A DNA stretch of 64,000 bases, taken from assembly GCA_015055945.1 (NCBI GenBank), contig SVHH01000001.1, positions 62,001 through 126,000 on the forward strand, given 5' to 3'. The position numbers were made by a program, and so were the translations under genes. Of this stretch, positions 29,506 through 40,381 are shown piece after piece; positions within the stretch are counted from its first letter, which is position 1; each line of letters starts with the position of its first letter. The stretch is from Clostridiales bacterium (GTDB taxonomy: Bacteria; Bacillota; Clostridia; Christensenellales; Borkfalkiaceae). Under the pieces are notes generated by a model that saw only the letters and a list, made by a program, of their open reading frames with translations, did no database searches and was not told the DNA's origin.

Positions 29506-32500
29506 TTAGATTGCTCTGATGCTTTCTACGGGTGATTTTCTTGCTGCTTTTGTTACAGGGAAAATCGTTGCAATAATAGCGATTATTAACGATACTAAGA
29601 GAATAAACATTACGTTGATAAATCTGTAATTTAAGAACGAAATTGATATTACCGTTTCGATTGCAACTGCGTTTAATACTGAGCAGAATACACCGCTAAG
29701 TACCGCTGATAAAATAAAGCAAATGGTCGTGATAATAAGCGCTTCGATAATAAATATCTTAAACACGTCAAGTCCCCTTGCGCCAACCGCACGCAAGATA
29801 CCGATTTCGTTCTTCTTATCTTCAATACCAACTGAAATGAAGTTAAAGAGCATAAGCGCTGCAAATACACCGACTATACTACCAACAACCAAGAACCAAG
29901 TTTGCAATTCATCAAAGATGCCAGCAACTTCAACAGCGAGTTCATAAATGTCATTTTTCATAACATAATTTACGCCGTTTGCGTGTTTTTCAAGCATAAA
30001 CATTGATTGTTTTTGAGCGTTATCTGTGCGGGTTAAAACGTACCCGTAAATATCGTTTTGAGCAACCGGCACGTAAGATGAAGTGTAACTATCCATTTCG
30101 TTAATATTTGCAACACTAAGCGAAGTGGGCGGCATTGCATATTTATCACGCATAGCATCCGACATCAATATTTTACCATCGTAAGTTTTGCCTTGCGGAA
30201 AAATAAATACACCTGCAACATTTAAAGTTTGAACTTCTTGAGCACAGTTGCGTAAAGTCCAACGCTCTTTATAGAGTTCCATTTTTCTGCCAACAACCTT
30301 TTCGTAACTAAACTCGCCGCCATCTTTAACCATTGCTCTATAAATGGTCATATATTCTTCAACGGTTGTGGTTGAAATACTCGTGTTATAAGTTTTAAGA
30401 GCACTTAAAAGATTTTCATCAACGCCAGTCTTTTCTTGAATCTTTTGATAATACTCCGTCATATGGTTCTTCAATACGTTAGTTACAGGAATATAAATAT
30501 TTGCGCCCTTAACATCAAAGGGTTTAACGTTGCCTTGTCTATCTAAAAGTGCAACAGCGTGTTTATATTGAGAAAGCGACCTAGGAGTATATGCACGATC
30601 ATGATCGCCTAGTGCAGGAAATTTTCCCCCTTCAATGGGATCACCTGCAAGCAAGTTTGTCCCATATAATATATCATATTCAAGTCTTACTTGCTTGTAT
30701 TTATACGTTTCGTAGAAATCTTCAGAAACAAAACCTACGGTGTGAAAACTATATGCAATATAGTCTTCCATTTCTGCTTTTAAATCAGCAACTTGCTTAG
30801 AATCAAGTTGAATGTAAGGATTATAAAGGTCCTTAAACTTAGCGGGTATTTCACCTACGTCATAAATACCAGTTACCTTGAACGGTAACGATACACTTGA
30901 AGTGCCGATATAGATAGTACTGCCTATCATTTCTTGCGGCTCTTTAAACGCGTAAGTTTCGTTTTGGATGTTAAGCGGTTTTGCTTGAGAATATAATTCG
31001 TAAATATATTCAGAAACGGCAATTTCATCAGCGGCAACGGGATATGACCCAGCGATTAAGGTAAAGCCGTTATCTTGCATATACTTTTCACCGCAAGCGG
31101 TAAAGCCGCAAAGTTCCCTGTTAGAAAAATATCTATTATAAAGTGTATTAGATATTTGAATTTTGTTTAAGTTGAGCGTTGCGTCTACATAATTACCAGT
31201 GGTAAGCCCAGTATAGTCGTAAAAGCCAAGGTCAAATACGCCTGCAAAATTTAAACCAAGTTTGTTGTTATTGAGTTTATCTAGTTCATCCTGAGTAAAC
31301 CCTGCCCTAAGTTTAGTCTGCTCAACCGTAGAAACAACGTGGTCGCCGTTCTTCTCTATAAGCACCGTGCTCTCAGTCGCATCATATTGCTTTTCCAAAA
31401 CTACACTCTCATATGTAGAGTCTACCATAGCCATTGATACCGAATATGCTGGGTCGTAAAGCATAAGCGTTGACAATACACCAAAAAGCGTAAACGCAAT
31501 AACAGATAACAATATAGTGAACACAAGTCTAATAGGTCTATGCTTTAAGCCAGTGCTTGCCATCTTAATAGCGTGGCTTAAGGGAAGTTTAGATTTTATA
31601 AACTGCGCTTCGTTTGCACCGTATTCACGCTTAGCAACCTTTTCAGTTTTCTTAAATCCAACTTTTTTAGCATTGTCAGTAATACCCAACGCTTTTTTAA
31701 CTTCGGGCATTTCTTTTTTGCCCGACGTAATAACCGTTTCGCCACCGCGTTCTCTCATTACTGAAACGATTTGTTTAATTTCATCATCAGTAACTTTTTT
31801 CCAGTCTTTAACTGTAATGAGTTCATCTGTAACGATGGTAACGTTTTTATCTTCCGCACCGATAACCGTTTCAGTTTTAGTCTTATCCGCGATAACGTTG
31901 CCGTCTTTAAGTTCAATAATTCTATCGCCGTATTCTTCCGCAAAAGTTCTATCGTGAGAAACTACGATTACAAGGCGAGTTTCAGACAATTTTTTAAGCG
32001 TATCTAAAATTTGCTTACCCGTGTTAGAATCAAGCGCGCCAGTTGGTTCGTCCGCCATAATGATTTCAGGGTTTTTAATGAGTGCTCTTGCAATAGCAAC
32101 CCTTTGCATTTGACCGCCTGAGAGTGTGTTGGGCTTTCTCTTTGCAAGCCCATTTAATTCTACTTGCTTTAAAATAGCATCAACCGCTTCTTTGTCGTTA
32201 GGCTTGTTTTGAAGCCTTAAAGCAATCGCAATGTTTTCTTCAACGGTAAATTCGTGCAAAAGGTTGTAATCTTGGAATACGAACCCAATGAACGTGTTTC
32301 TATAACTGTCAAAGTCAGATGCAGTAAAATCTTTACTACTTCTGCCCTTTACGATAATTTCGCCGCTGGTGGGCTTATCTAAACCGCCGATTACGTTAAG
32401 TAAGGTTGATTTACCCGAACCACTTCGGCCAAGTAAGAACACCATACCTTTTTCAGGAAAGTCGATTGACACGCTGTTGAGCGCGCATACACCACTTGAC

Positions 32501-32547
32501 CCTTTGGCAGAATAGACCTTTACTAAATCTTTAATTGATAACATCAT
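29506..32547 (-). CDS. ABC transporter with fused ATPase and FtsX/MacB-type permease
   Basis: 1013 aa; GRSGSGKSTLLNVIGGLDKPTSG, LSGGQMQRVAIARAL; C-terminal FtsX-like permease (NEIGILRAVGARG). Confidence 0.92.
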   Translation of the reverse strand: MMLSIKDLVKVYSAKGSSGVCALNSVSIDFPEKGMVFLLGRSGSGKSTLLNVIGGLDKPTSGEIIVKGRSSKDFTASDFDSYRNTFIGFVFQDYNLLHEFTVEENIAIALRLQNKPNDKEAVDAILKQVELNGLAKRKPNTLSGGQMQRVAIARALIKNPEIIMADEPTGALDSNTGKQILDTLKKLSETRLVIVVSHDRTFAEEYGDRIIELKDGNVIADKTKTETVIGAEDKNVTIVTDELITVKDWKKVTDDEIKQIVSVMRERGGETVITSGKKEMPEVKKALGITDNAKKVGFKKTEKVAKREYGANEAQFIKSKLPLSHAIKMASTGLKHRPIRLVFTILLSVIAFTLFGVLSTLMLYDPAYSVSMAMVDSTYESVVLEKQYDATESTVLIEKNGDHVVSTVEQTKLRAGFTQDELDKLNNNKLGLNFAGVFDLGFYDYTGLTTGNYVDATLNLNKIQISNTLYNRYFSNRELCGFTACGEKYMQDNGFTLIAGSYPVAADEIAVSEYIYELYSQAKPLNIQNETYAFKEPQEMIGSTIYIGTSSVSLPFKVTGIYDVGEIPAKFKDLYNPYIQLDSKQVADLKAEMEDYIAYSFHTVGFVSEDFYETYKYKQVRLEYDILYGTNLLAGDPIEGGKFPALGDHDRAYTPRSLSQYKHAVALLDRQGNVKPFDVKGANIYIPVTNVLKNHMTEYYQKIQEKTGVDENLLSALKTYNTSISTTTVEEYMTIYRAMVKDGGEFSYEKVVGRKMELYKERWTLRNCAQEVQTLNVAGVFIFPQGKTYDGKILMSDAMRDKYAMPPTSLSVANINEMDSYTSSYVPVAQNDIYGYVLTRTDNAQKQSMFMLEKHANGVNYVMKNDIYELAVEVAGIFDELQTWFLVVGSIVGVFAALMLFNFISVGIEDKKNEIGILRAVGARGLDVFKIFIIEALIITTICFILSAVLSGVFCSVLNAVAIETVISISFLNYRFINVMFILLVSLIIAIIATIFPVTKAARKSPVESIRAI

Positions 32548-32578
32548 TCTCTCCTAGAGTATATTTTTATATTTTATG

Positions 32579-33115
32579 TTAGATTTCTTTTTTATCTATC
32601 ACTTTTCCTACAAAATCTTTTAATATAAGAGTTTTGCCGTCAAGAATAAGATAACTGTTAGCAGTATCATTTTTAGGGAGCGAAGTTGACCCTGCATTTG
32701 CAACCGTAACTCCGTTATTTTGTTCAATAAAACCAGTATGAAAATGTCCGTAAATTATAGCATCCACCTTAGTTTTCGGCATATTGTCTTTGTTGAAAAC
32801 GTGCCCGTGTGTCAAAAATACGGTTTTATTCTCAGCACCGATAAGTAAGTTTTCAAAAAACTCAAATTCGCTTATCATAGTGTCAACCGCACTGTCGCAG
32901 TTTCCTTTAATAACTATTAAATTTTCTAAAACTGCATTCAAAACTTCGGCAACCTTTAAGGGCGCGTAATCTTTGGGGAACGGATTTCTCGGTCCGTGGT
33001 TATAAATATCGCCTAAAAGAATTAACTTATTAGCCTTTTCTTCATTAAATTTTTCAACCACTTTTTCAGCATAAAAAGCCGAACCGTGAATATCCGACGC
33101 TATTAAATATTTCAT
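32579..33115 (-). CDS. yfcE: YfcE-family phosphodiesterase (metallophosphoesterase)
   Basis: ASDIHGS, LLGDIYNHGPRN, VIKGNCD, HGHVF, YGHFHTG. Confidence 0.92.
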   Translation of the reverse strand: MKYLIASDIHGSAFYAEKVVEKFNEEKANKLILLGDIYNHGPRNPFPKDYAPLKVAEVLNAVLENLIVIKGNCDSAVDTMISEFEFFENLLIGAENKTVFLTHGHVFNKDNMPKTKVDAIIYGHFHTGFIEQNNGVTVANAGSTSLPKNDTANSYLILDGKTLILKDFVGKVIDKKEI

Positions 33116-33140
33116 TTTTGTTTCTCCAAATGTGTTTAAG
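33084..33140. repeat. Direct repeat copy A (covers yfcE translation start)
   Basis: About 56 bp near-identical to 33265-33320. Confidence 0.9.
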
Positions 33141-33261
33141 TGCTAAGATACGAGCAAGACAAGGCTCGTGAAGTGTTTTGGGTGAAATAAACCTTTTTGG
33201 TTATTGAAGTCAAAACACGAAACAGTAAACGAAGTATTGCGAAGTATATTAACGCTTAAAC
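33134..33261. repeat. Inverted-repeat-bounded intergenic element E1
   Basis: Ends GTTTAAGTGCTAAGATAC / GTATATTAACGCTTAAAC (15/18 paired); internal hairpins ACGAGC..GCTCGT and GTGTTTTG..CAAAACAC. Confidence 0.65.
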
Positions 33262-33264
33262 AAC

Positions 33265-33320
33265 CCGTGGATATCCGATGCTATTAAATATTTCATTCTT
33301 TTTCTCCAAATGTGTTTAAG
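33265..33320. repeat. Direct repeat copy B (duplicated yfcE start region)
   Basis: About 56 bp near-identical to 33084-33140. Confidence 0.9.
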
Positions 33321-33323
33321 GGG

Positions 33324-34040
33324 TTAGTCGTTAATTAAAGAAAAAACAACTTCGCGTGCGAGCAACAGCCCAGCCGTTGCGGGAACGAAAATCATGCTGG
33401 GCGGAACGGTTCTTCCAGTTGCCTTTTTTTCAGCAAACTCGCTTTGAGTTTGGTCTAAATGATTAGGCTCGTCTGAAAATACAACCTTTATACCTTTAAT
33501 ATTTCTTTGCTTTAATTCTCTGCGCATAACGCGTGCAAGCGGGCAGCCTGAAGTCTTTTCAATATCCGCTACTTTTAAGCGCGTAGGGTCGGTTTTTCCG
33601 CCCGTACCCATGCAAGAAATGACTTTTACTCCTGCTTTTTTTGCTCTTACGATAAGTTCGATTTTAGCCGAAACGGTGTCAACTGCATCGACTATATAAT
33701 CGTACTTTCCTAAATCAAACTCGTCCGCGTTTTCAGGGAGATAAAATACCTTATGACACTCAATTTCTATGTTTGGATTAATGGATAAAAGTCGCTCTTT
33801 TGCGACTTCCACCTTGTCCTTTTCAATCGTAGAAGTAGTTGCGATGATTTGGCGATTTAAGTTAGATTTTGCCACCGTATCATTATCAAAAAGCGCAATT
33901 TTGCCAACACCAGACCTTGCCAGCGCCTCAACGACGTAGCCACCAACTCCGCCTATGCCGAACACGGCAACTGACGAAGATTTTAGAATTTGGAGATTTT
34001 CTTGCCCTATAAGGAGTTTTACCCTATCAAACGATTGCAT
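33324..34040 (-). CDS. tcdA: tRNA threonylcarbamoyladenosine dehydratase (ThiF/E1-like)
   Basis: VFGIGGVGGYVVEALARSGVGKIALFDNDTVAKSNLNRQ; start set at MQSFDRV overlapping asnA stop (ORF opens at 34094). Confidence 0.9.
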   Translation of the reverse strand: MQSFDRVKLLIGQENLQILKSSSVAVFGIGGVGGYVVEALARSGVGKIALFDNDTVAKSNLNRQIIATTSTIEKDKVEVAKERLLSINPNIEIECHKVFYLPENADEFDLGKYDYIVDAVDTVSAKIELIVRAKKAGVKVISCMGTGGKTDPTRLKVADIEKTSGCPLARVMRRELKQRNIKGIKVVFSDEPNHLDQTQSEFAEKKATGRTVPPSMIFVPATAGLLLAREVVFSLIND

Positions 34041-35023
34041 TATAAAAGATGAATCCCTTTCTTTGCGTTTTCTTCTATGTTCTCTTCCGACCAAACTGAT
34101 GCTTGAACTTCGCCGATGTGCGCTTTGTTAAGGAAGAACATACAAAGTCTTGACTGACCTATGCCGCCACCGATAGTGAGTGGAAGTTCGCCGTTTAATA
34201 TTCCTTGACAATAAGGGTTATGTAACTTGTCGAGTTCGCCTTTTTTCTTTAACTGTCTAACCAAACTCTTTTCATCTACCCTAATGCCCATTGAAGAAAT
34301 TTCAAGCGCGATACCTAAAACGTCATACCAAAGCAAAAGGTCGCCGTTAAGTTTCCAGTCATCGTAGTCAGCCGCCCTACCGTCGTGCGGAGCACCGTCG
34401 GATAAGTTCCAACCGATTTGATAAATGAAAACTGCACGGTGCTTTTTGGTGATAGCATTTTCCCTTTCCTTTCTAGAAAGTTCGGGATATAACTGTTCTA
34501 ACTCTTTAGTTGAAATAAAGGTTATTTCATCGGGTAAATCGTGAGTGAGAGCGGGATATTTTTTGTTTACCGCAACGCTTAGTTTTTTAAGCGCTTTGTA
34601 GATAGATTTAACCGTCTTTTTAAGGTAAGAAAGTTTTCTATCATTTTTGGTAATAATTTTTTCCCAGTCCCATTGATCGACGTAAACCGAGTGGATAGCG
34701 TCCAAATCTTCATCGCGGCGGATAGCGTTCATATCGGTATAAAGCCCAGTTTCAGGCTCAAAACCGTACTTTGCGAGCGCCATTCTCTTCCATTTAGCGA
34801 GAGATTGAACGATTTCCACTTCCTTTTTCAAGGTTAAAACGTCAAACCTAACCGCACGTTCAAAGCCGTTAAGGTTGTCGTTTAACCCAGTTTCCGGCTG
34901 AACGAAAAGCGGTGCGGATACACGCGTAAGTTTTAACGCCTTTGCAAGATCTCTTTCAAAGGTGTCTTTTATAAACTTGATAGCAATTTCCGTATCAAGT
35001 AAGTTAAGCGTGGATTTATACAT
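34040..35023 (-). CDS. asnA: Aspartate-ammonia ligase (AsnA)
   Basis: LDTEIAIKFIKDTFERDLAKAL; GGIGQSRLCMFFL. Confidence 0.95.
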   Translation of the reverse strand: MYKSTLNLLDTEIAIKFIKDTFERDLAKALKLTRVSAPLFVQPETGLNDNLNGFERAVRFDVLTLKKEVEIVQSLAKWKRMALAKYGFEPETGLYTDMNAIRRDEDLDAIHSVYVDQWDWEKIITKNDRKLSYLKKTVKSIYKALKKLSVAVNKKYPALTHDLPDEITFISTKELEQLYPELSRKERENAITKKHRAVFIYQIGWNLSDGAPHDGRAADYDDWKLNGDLLLWYDVLGIALEISSMGIRVDEKSLVRQLKKKGELDKLHNPYCQGILNGELPLTIGGGIGQSRLCMFFLNKAHIGEVQASVWSEENIEENAKKGIHLL

Positions 35024-35025
35024 TT

Positions 35026-36276
35026 TTATTTAATTGCTCCTTCATAAAGGGGATATTTTTCAATAAGTTTTTTAACTTCAGCACGAACGTAATCAAAGCA
35101 TTCTTCTTTCTTGTTGATAACTTCAGTGATGAGTTCAGCAATCTTTTCGCAATCTGCTTCTTTAAAGCCGCGAGTGGTTACGCTGGGAGTACCGATACGA
35201 ACACCGCTGGTTACGAACGGTTTTTGCTTGTCGAAAGGAATTGCGTTCTTGTTTAAGGTGATGTTTACTTCATCGAGTAAGTGTTCAAGTTCTTTACCAG
35301 TGATGTCTTTATCAGAAAGGTCTAAGAGCATCAAGTGGTTATCAGTACCGCCTGAAACTAACTTAACACCAAGTGATAAGAACTTTTCACTCATAGCCTT
35401 AGCGTTCTTCAAGATTTGAGTTTGATATTCCTTAAATTCGGGCTTTAACGCTTCGCCGAAAGCAATTGCTTTTGCAGCGATAATGTGCATTAAAGGACCA
35501 CCTTGTGTTCCGGGGAACACTGCCTTATCGATAGCCTTTGCGTACTCTTCTTTACACAAAATCATACCGCCTCTTGGTCCTCTTAAAGTCTTGTGAGTGG
35601 TGGTAGTTACGAAATCAGCGTAAGGTACGGGGCTGGGATGAAGTCCAGTTGCAACAAGACCAGCGATGTGCGCGATGTCAACCATCATATAGCAGCCTGC
35701 TTTGTCGCAAATTTCTCTAATTCTCTTAAAATCTAAAATTCTAGGATATGCACTTGCGCCACATACGAAAATTTTGGGTTTAACTTCCAAAACTTGTTGT
35801 TCTAAATCATCGTAATCAATTGCACCGGTTTCTTCCTTTACGCCGTAACCAACAGCGTTAAAGTATTTACCAGAAACGGCAACGGGGCTACCGTGGGTTA
35901 AGTGTCCGCCGTGAGCAAGGCTCATACCCATAATGGTATCACCGGGTTGTAAAACTGCAAAGTAAACTGCAAAGTTAGCGTTTGCGCCACTGTGGGGTTG
36001 AACGTTTGCGTGTTCAGCACCGAAAAGTTGTTTTGCACGTTCAATTGCAAGTTTTTCCACGATATCAACATATTGACAACCGCCGTAATATCTGTGTTCG
36101 GGGTAACCTTCAGCATACTTGTTGGTAAGCATACTGCCTGCTGCGATCATAACGTTTTCAGAAACGAAGTTTTCGCTTGCAATAAGTTCAATGTTGTTTC
36201 TTTGTCTAGTAAGTTCTTTTTGCAAACCTTCGTAAACTTCGGGGTCTGCGAGTTTGATGGAAGTTAAATCAATCAT
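35026..36276 (-). CDS. glyA: Serine hydroxymethyltransferase
   Basis: [29 protein letters not shown]. Confidence 0.97.
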   Translation of the reverse strand: MIDLTSIKLADPEVYEGLQKELTRQRNNIELIASENFVSENVMIAAGSMLTNKYAEGYPEHRYYGGCQYVDIVEKLAIERAKQLFGAEHANVQPHSGANANFAVYFAVLQPGDTIMGMSLAHGGHLTHGSPVAVSGKYFNAVGYGVKEETGAIDYDDLEQQVLEVKPKIFVCGASAYPRILDFKRIREICDKAGCYMMVDIAHIAGLVATGLHPSPVPYADFVTTTTHKTLRGPRGGMILCKEEYAKAIDKAVFPGTQGGPLMHIIAAKAIAFGEALKPEFKEYQTQILKNAKAMSEKFLSLGVKLVSGGTDNHLMLLDLSDKDITGKELEHLLDEVNITLNKNAIPFDKQKPFVTSGVRIGTPSVTTRGFKEADCEKIAELITEVINKKEECFDYVRAEVKKLIEKYPLYEGAIK

Positions 36277-36359
36277 TTTATGTTTTCTCCTTTTGTTTTT
36301 AAGGTTGATTTTTTCTTGTTTTGTTTTTTAAAATCGTTCTAATAAACGCATATTCTCAA

Positions 36360-36394
36360 TGGGTTTTGAGAGTATTGCGCCGTAGAAGACGCTT
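36360..36394. repeat. E2 direct repeat, copy A
   Basis: tgggttttgagagtattgcgccgtagaagacgctt; matches copy B. Confidence 0.9.
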
Positions 36395-36410
36395 TTTTAA
36401 CTTTATTAAT

Positions 36411-36508
36411 AAGCGTATAATGCAAGCAAGGCTTTCAAAATCCCCTGAAGACAATAGCATGCATATTGACGATGGGGTTTTGAGAGTATTGCGCCGCAGA
36501 AGACGCTT
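36411..36508. repeat. E2 hairpin-forming intergenic element, containing direct repeat copy B (36474-36508)
   Basis: AAGCG...CGCTT ends; ctttcaaaatcccc pairs with ggggttttgagag; gcaagcaaggct core. Confidence 0.7.
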
Positions 36509-36509
36509 G

Positions 36510-36833
36510 TTAGATGTGTTTAATTATCATGGATGCAAGATTATCTTTAGTATTAAGCCCAACTGACTTTTCTTTTAATTCGCCGTTTTTGAACACAACT
36601 AGCGTTGGGATAGACATAATACCGTATCTCATAGCGAGTTCGCCAACTTGGTCAACGTCAACTTTTATTACTTGTGCCTTTTCCCCTACTTCTTCAGCGA
36701 ATTCGTGAAGAATAGGCGCTTGCATTTTGCAAGGACCGCACCAGGTTGCGTAAAAATCAACGAGAGTGGGTTTATCATCACTAATAATGGTATCAAATTC
36801 TTCAATTGTGAAAACTTCTTTTACTTCAGTCAT
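36510..36833 (-). CDS. trxA: Thioredoxin
   Basis: VDFYATWCGPCKMQAPIL. Confidence 0.96.
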   Translation of the reverse strand: MTEVKEVFTIEEFDTIISDDKPTLVDFYATWCGPCKMQAPILHEFAEEVGEKAQVIKVDVDQVGELAMRYGIMSIPTLVVFKNGELKEKSVGLNTKDNLASMIIKHI

Positions 36834-37254
36834 TTTCTTCTCCTTCTATTTTCTTTTCTATAGCGACTATTTCTGGGCTAAACTTAACCGAGTTTTTTAA
36901 CTTTTTATCAATAATCGCCAAAATAGTATACCACAAAACTATAGAAATTACGCTCAAGATAAGCATATAAATTTCTTGACCGATAAACGCGTAAGTAACG
37001 ACAGCGGAAAGACCGATTAAGATAAGCGGAACTAAAAAGGCTAAGATTGCGCCCAAAAGTTTGGTGTTTTCTTTATTTTCAATGATAACTTGATCACCTA
37101 CGACAGCCCCTAACTTATTTTTTGCGCGGAAGTCTATGCTAGACGCGTTTTTTGGAAACAAGCACATCCCACACTTACTGCATTCGTCTTTTTTATCCAC
37201 TTTTACCACGGCGTACTTGCCGTCAAGTTTTGTAACTAACCCTATTTCTTTCAT
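36826..37254 (-). CDS. SoxR-reducing system RseC-like protein
   Basis: N-terminal CSKCGMC; two TMs. Confidence 0.8.
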   Translation of the reverse strand: MKEIGLVTKLDGKYAVVKVDKKDECSKCGMCLFPKNASSIDFRAKNKLGAVVGDQVIIENKENTKLLGAILAFLVPLILIGLSAVVTYAFIGQEIYMLILSVISIVLWYTILAIIDKKLKNSVKFSPEIVAIEKKIEGEEND

Positions 37255-37259
37255 AGTTT

Positions 37260-38513
37260 TTAAGCCTTTTCAAGAAAACTCTTTACTTGGTCAAATTCAA
37301 CCGTTTGTTCGCTGCCGTCAGCCATCTTCTTAATCTTAACCTTACCTTCAGCAAGTTCGTTTGAGCCGATAACCGCAACGAATTCCGCACCGATTTTATC
37401 CGCGTACTTAAATTGTGCTTTAATACCCCTGCCCATATGATCACAATCGCAAGCGATACCGCTATTTCTTAAGGTTGAAACGAGTTCAAACGCTTTAACT
37501 GCTTCGGCTTCGCCCATAGGTGCAAAGTAAATTTTAACTTTGTTGGGGTTTTCAATCTTTACGCCAGTGTTTTCTAAAAGCAATAAAATTCTTTCAATAC
37601 CAACTGCAAAACCGATACCAGGCGTATCCGTACCACCGAGTTCTTTAATAAGTCCGTCGTATCTACCGCCGCCGCAAACAGTGCCTTGCGCGCCGATATT
37701 TTCTGAAACGAATTCAAAAACAGTTCTAGTATAATAATCAAGTCCACGAACGATGTTGGGATTGATTTTATATTCAACGCCTACCGCATCGAGAAGTTTT
37801 TTAACCGTTTCTAAGTGATTAGAACAATCGTCGCAAATATAATCTAAAATCTTGGGTGCACCTTCGGTAATCTTCTTGCACTCGTCGTTCTTGCAATCGA
37901 GAATTCTAAGCGGGTTTTTATTAAGTCTATCCTTACAGAGCGGACAGAGTTTTTCGTAATTTTGGTTTAAATATGCCTTTAGGGCATTTTCATACTCTTT
38001 TCTACAAGTTTTACAACCGATGCTGTTGATGTAAAGAGTTATATTTTTAACGCCAGCCTTTTCCAAAAAAGTCTTTGCTAAAAGTATAGTTTCCGCATCG
38101 ATATCGGGCGAATACGAGCCTAAGAATTCAACGCCGAACTGGTGGAATTCTCTAAGTCTACCCGCTTGCGGTCTTTCATATCTAAAACACGGTGTGATGT
38201 AGAAAAATTTAGCGGGTAGCGCTGAGTTCACAAGCCCGTTTTCAACGAAAGCGCGCGCAATACCAGCAGTGCCTTCGGGTTTTAAGGTAATGCTTCTATC
38301 CCCCTTATCTAAAAAGGTATACATTTCCTTATTAACGATGTCGGTTGTTTCGCCTACGCCACGAAGAAAAACTTCGGTATGTTCAAAAGTAGGTGTTCTA
38401 ATTTCTTGCGCGCCGAAAACCCTTGCGGTTTCCCTTGCCACTTTTTCAATAAACTGCCACTTATAACTTTCTTGGGGCAAAACGTCTTTTGTTCCTTTGG
38501 GTATATTTATCAT
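37260..38513 (-). CDS. hisS: Histidyl-tRNA synthetase
   Basis: INIPKGTKDVLPQES; REFHQFGVE; VRGLDYYTRTVFE. Confidence 0.96.
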   Translation of the reverse strand: MINIPKGTKDVLPQESYKWQFIEKVARETARVFGAQEIRTPTFEHTEVFLRGVGETTDIVNKEMYTFLDKGDRSITLKPEGTAGIARAFVENGLVNSALPAKFFYITPCFRYERPQAGRLREFHQFGVEFLGSYSPDIDAETILLAKTFLEKAGVKNITLYINSIGCKTCRKEYENALKAYLNQNYEKLCPLCKDRLNKNPLRILDCKNDECKKITEGAPKILDYICDDCSNHLETVKKLLDAVGVEYKINPNIVRGLDYYTRTVFEFVSENIGAQGTVCGGGRYDGLIKELGGTDTPGIGFAVGIERILLLLENTGVKIENPNKVKIYFAPMGEAEAVKAFELVSTLRNSGIACDCDHMGRGIKAQFKYADKIGAEFVAVIGSNELAEGKVKIKKMADGSEQTVEFDQVKSFLEKA

Positions 38514-38525
38514 TTTACAAAGTCC

Positions 38526-39833
38526 TTAGAGTATATATTTTTTCAAATCTTTAGTTTTGGTGTCGCCACCGAGTTTGTTAATAACGTAATCTTTATCAAT
38601 AACAACTTCTTTTTCACTATCGCCGCACGCTTCAAACGAAATTTCTTCAATAAGGTTTTCCATAACCGTATGAAGTCTTCTTGCACCGATATCTTCACGC
38701 GTTGCGTTCATATCTTCTGAAATACGCGCAATTTCACTGATTGCTTCATCGGTAAACTTTAAGTCCACGCCGTCAACTTTCAAAAGGGTTGCGTATTGCA
38801 AAGTGATTGCGTTTTGGGGTGTGGTTAAAATTTTGATAAAGTCTTCTCTAGTTAAACTGTTGAGTTCAACGAGAATAGGAAATCTGCCTTGAAGTTCGGG
38901 GATAAGGTCGCTTACCTTTGAAACGTGGAACGCACCCGCTGCTATAAAGAGAATATAATCGGTCTTGATAGCGCCGTACTTAGTCATAACGGTTGAGCCT
39001 TCAACGATAGGTAAAATATCGCGCTGAACGCCTTCTCTAGAAACGTCTTGTCCGCCGCCCTTAGAGCCTTTTGCGGCAATCTTATCGATTTCATCGATAA
39101 AGATTATACCTTCGTTTTCCGCACGGCGAATTGCTTCTTCGTTAACAGAATCGTTGTCGATAAGTTTATCGGCTTCTTCTTGTAAAAGAATTTTTCTTGC
39201 TTCCTTTACGGAGAGTTTTCTTTTCTTTTTCTTCTTGGGCATCATATCGCCGAAGATTGAGCCGATTGAAATTTCCGCGCCGCCCGGAACAAGTTCCATA
39301 GGCTTAGGATTATCCACTATTTCTACTTCGATAACTTCGTTATCGTAATATCCTTTCTTTAACCCTTCTAAGATGTTTTTTTCAAAGATATCTTGAGGAG
39401 TTTCGCCCCTATCTAAGCGGCGAACTTCAGCCAAAATTTTAACGAGTTTAGTGTCGACAACCGCGCCCGCCTTTTCAGTAACTTTGTTAAAGCGTTCTTC
39501 TTTAACGAGTCTAACCGAACATTCAACGAGATCGCGAATCATTGATTCAACGTCTCTACCAACGTAACCGACTTCGGTATATTTGGTTGCTTCAACCTTA
39601 ACGAAAGGTGCTGAAACTAACTTTGCAAGTCTTCTTGCAATTTCCGTTTTACCTACGCCCGTAGGTCCTTTCATAATGATGTTCTTGGGCGTAATTTCTT
39701 CCATTTCCGCAGCGGAAAGTTGACTTCTTCTATATCTATTTCTAAGCGCAATAGCAACCGCCTTTTTTGCGCCGTCTTGCCCGATAATGTATTTATCGAG
39801 TTCAGTAACTATTTGTTTAGGGCTTAAATTCAT
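38526..39833 (-). CDS. hslU: HslU (ClpY) ATPase
   Basis: [49 protein letters not shown]. Confidence 0.96.
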   Translation of the reverse strand: MNLSPKQIVTELDKYIIGQDGAKKAVAIALRNRYRRSQLSAAEMEEITPKNIIMKGPTGVGKTEIARRLAKLVSAPFVKVEATKYTEVGYVGRDVESMIRDLVECSVRLVKEERFNKVTEKAGAVVDTKLVKILAEVRRLDRGETPQDIFEKNILEGLKKGYYDNEVIEVEIVDNPKPMELVPGGAEISIGSIFGDMMPKKKKKRKLSVKEARKILLQEEADKLIDNDSVNEEAIRRAENEGIIFIDEIDKIAAKGSKGGGQDVSREGVQRDILPIVEGSTVMTKYGAIKTDYILFIAAGAFHVSKVSDLIPELQGRFPILVELNSLTREDFIKILTTPQNAITLQYATLLKVDGVDLKFTDEAISEIARISEDMNATREDIGARRLHTVMENLIEEISFEACGDSEKEVVIDKDYVINKLGGDTKTKDLKKYIL

Positions 39834-39844
39834 TTTTCTCCCCC

Positions 39845-40381
39845 TTATAAAACTTCACAAGTGATATTGTCGTTAGTGAAAACGCAAATTTCGCTTGCAA
39901 TTTTGAGTGATTTTTTAACGATTTCTTCGGCAGAATAATCGGTTTCTTGACGGAGTGCGCGTGCCGCTGCAAGCGCATAATTTCCGCCGCTGCCGATAGC
40001 GCATACGCCGCCGTCCGGCTCGATAACTTCACCCGTACCTGAAACGATTAAGAGCGTGTCTTTATCCGCAGTAATCATCATCGCTTCTAACTTTCTTGCC
40101 TTGTCAGTTCTCCAAAGTTCAGCAAGTTCAACCGCGCTTCTCATCAAATTACCAGAGTATTTGTTAAGCATTTCTTCAAAGCGTTCTGAAAGTGAAAATG
40201 CGTCAGCAACAGAGCCGGCAAAGCCCAAAATAACCTTGCCGTCGTAAATTCTTCTTACCTTTACGGCGTTGTTCTTAAAAATAACCGATTGTGAAAGGGT
40301 AACTTGACCGTCGCCCGCAATCGCTGTTTTTCCGTCCTTTTTAACGGCACAAATCGTAGTGCCCATAAATTGATTACTCAA
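39845..40381 (-). CDS. hslV: HslV (ClpQ) peptidase
   Basis: [27 protein letters not shown] start with AAGGAGG SD. Confidence 0.95.
   Translation of the reverse strand: MSNQFMGTTICAVKKDGKTAIAGDGQVTLSQSVIFKNNAVKVRRIYDGKVILGFAGSVADAFSLSERFEEMLNKYSGNLMRSAVELAELWRTDKARKLEAMMITADKDTLLIVSGTGEVIEPDGGVCAIGSGGNYALAAARALRQETDYSAEEIVKKSLKIASEICVFTNDNITCEVL

Noticed and set aside
29506-32547. Bacteriocin/immunity ABC system
   Set aside because: The transporter is alone; no precursor peptide, two-component system or immunity gene is adjacent.
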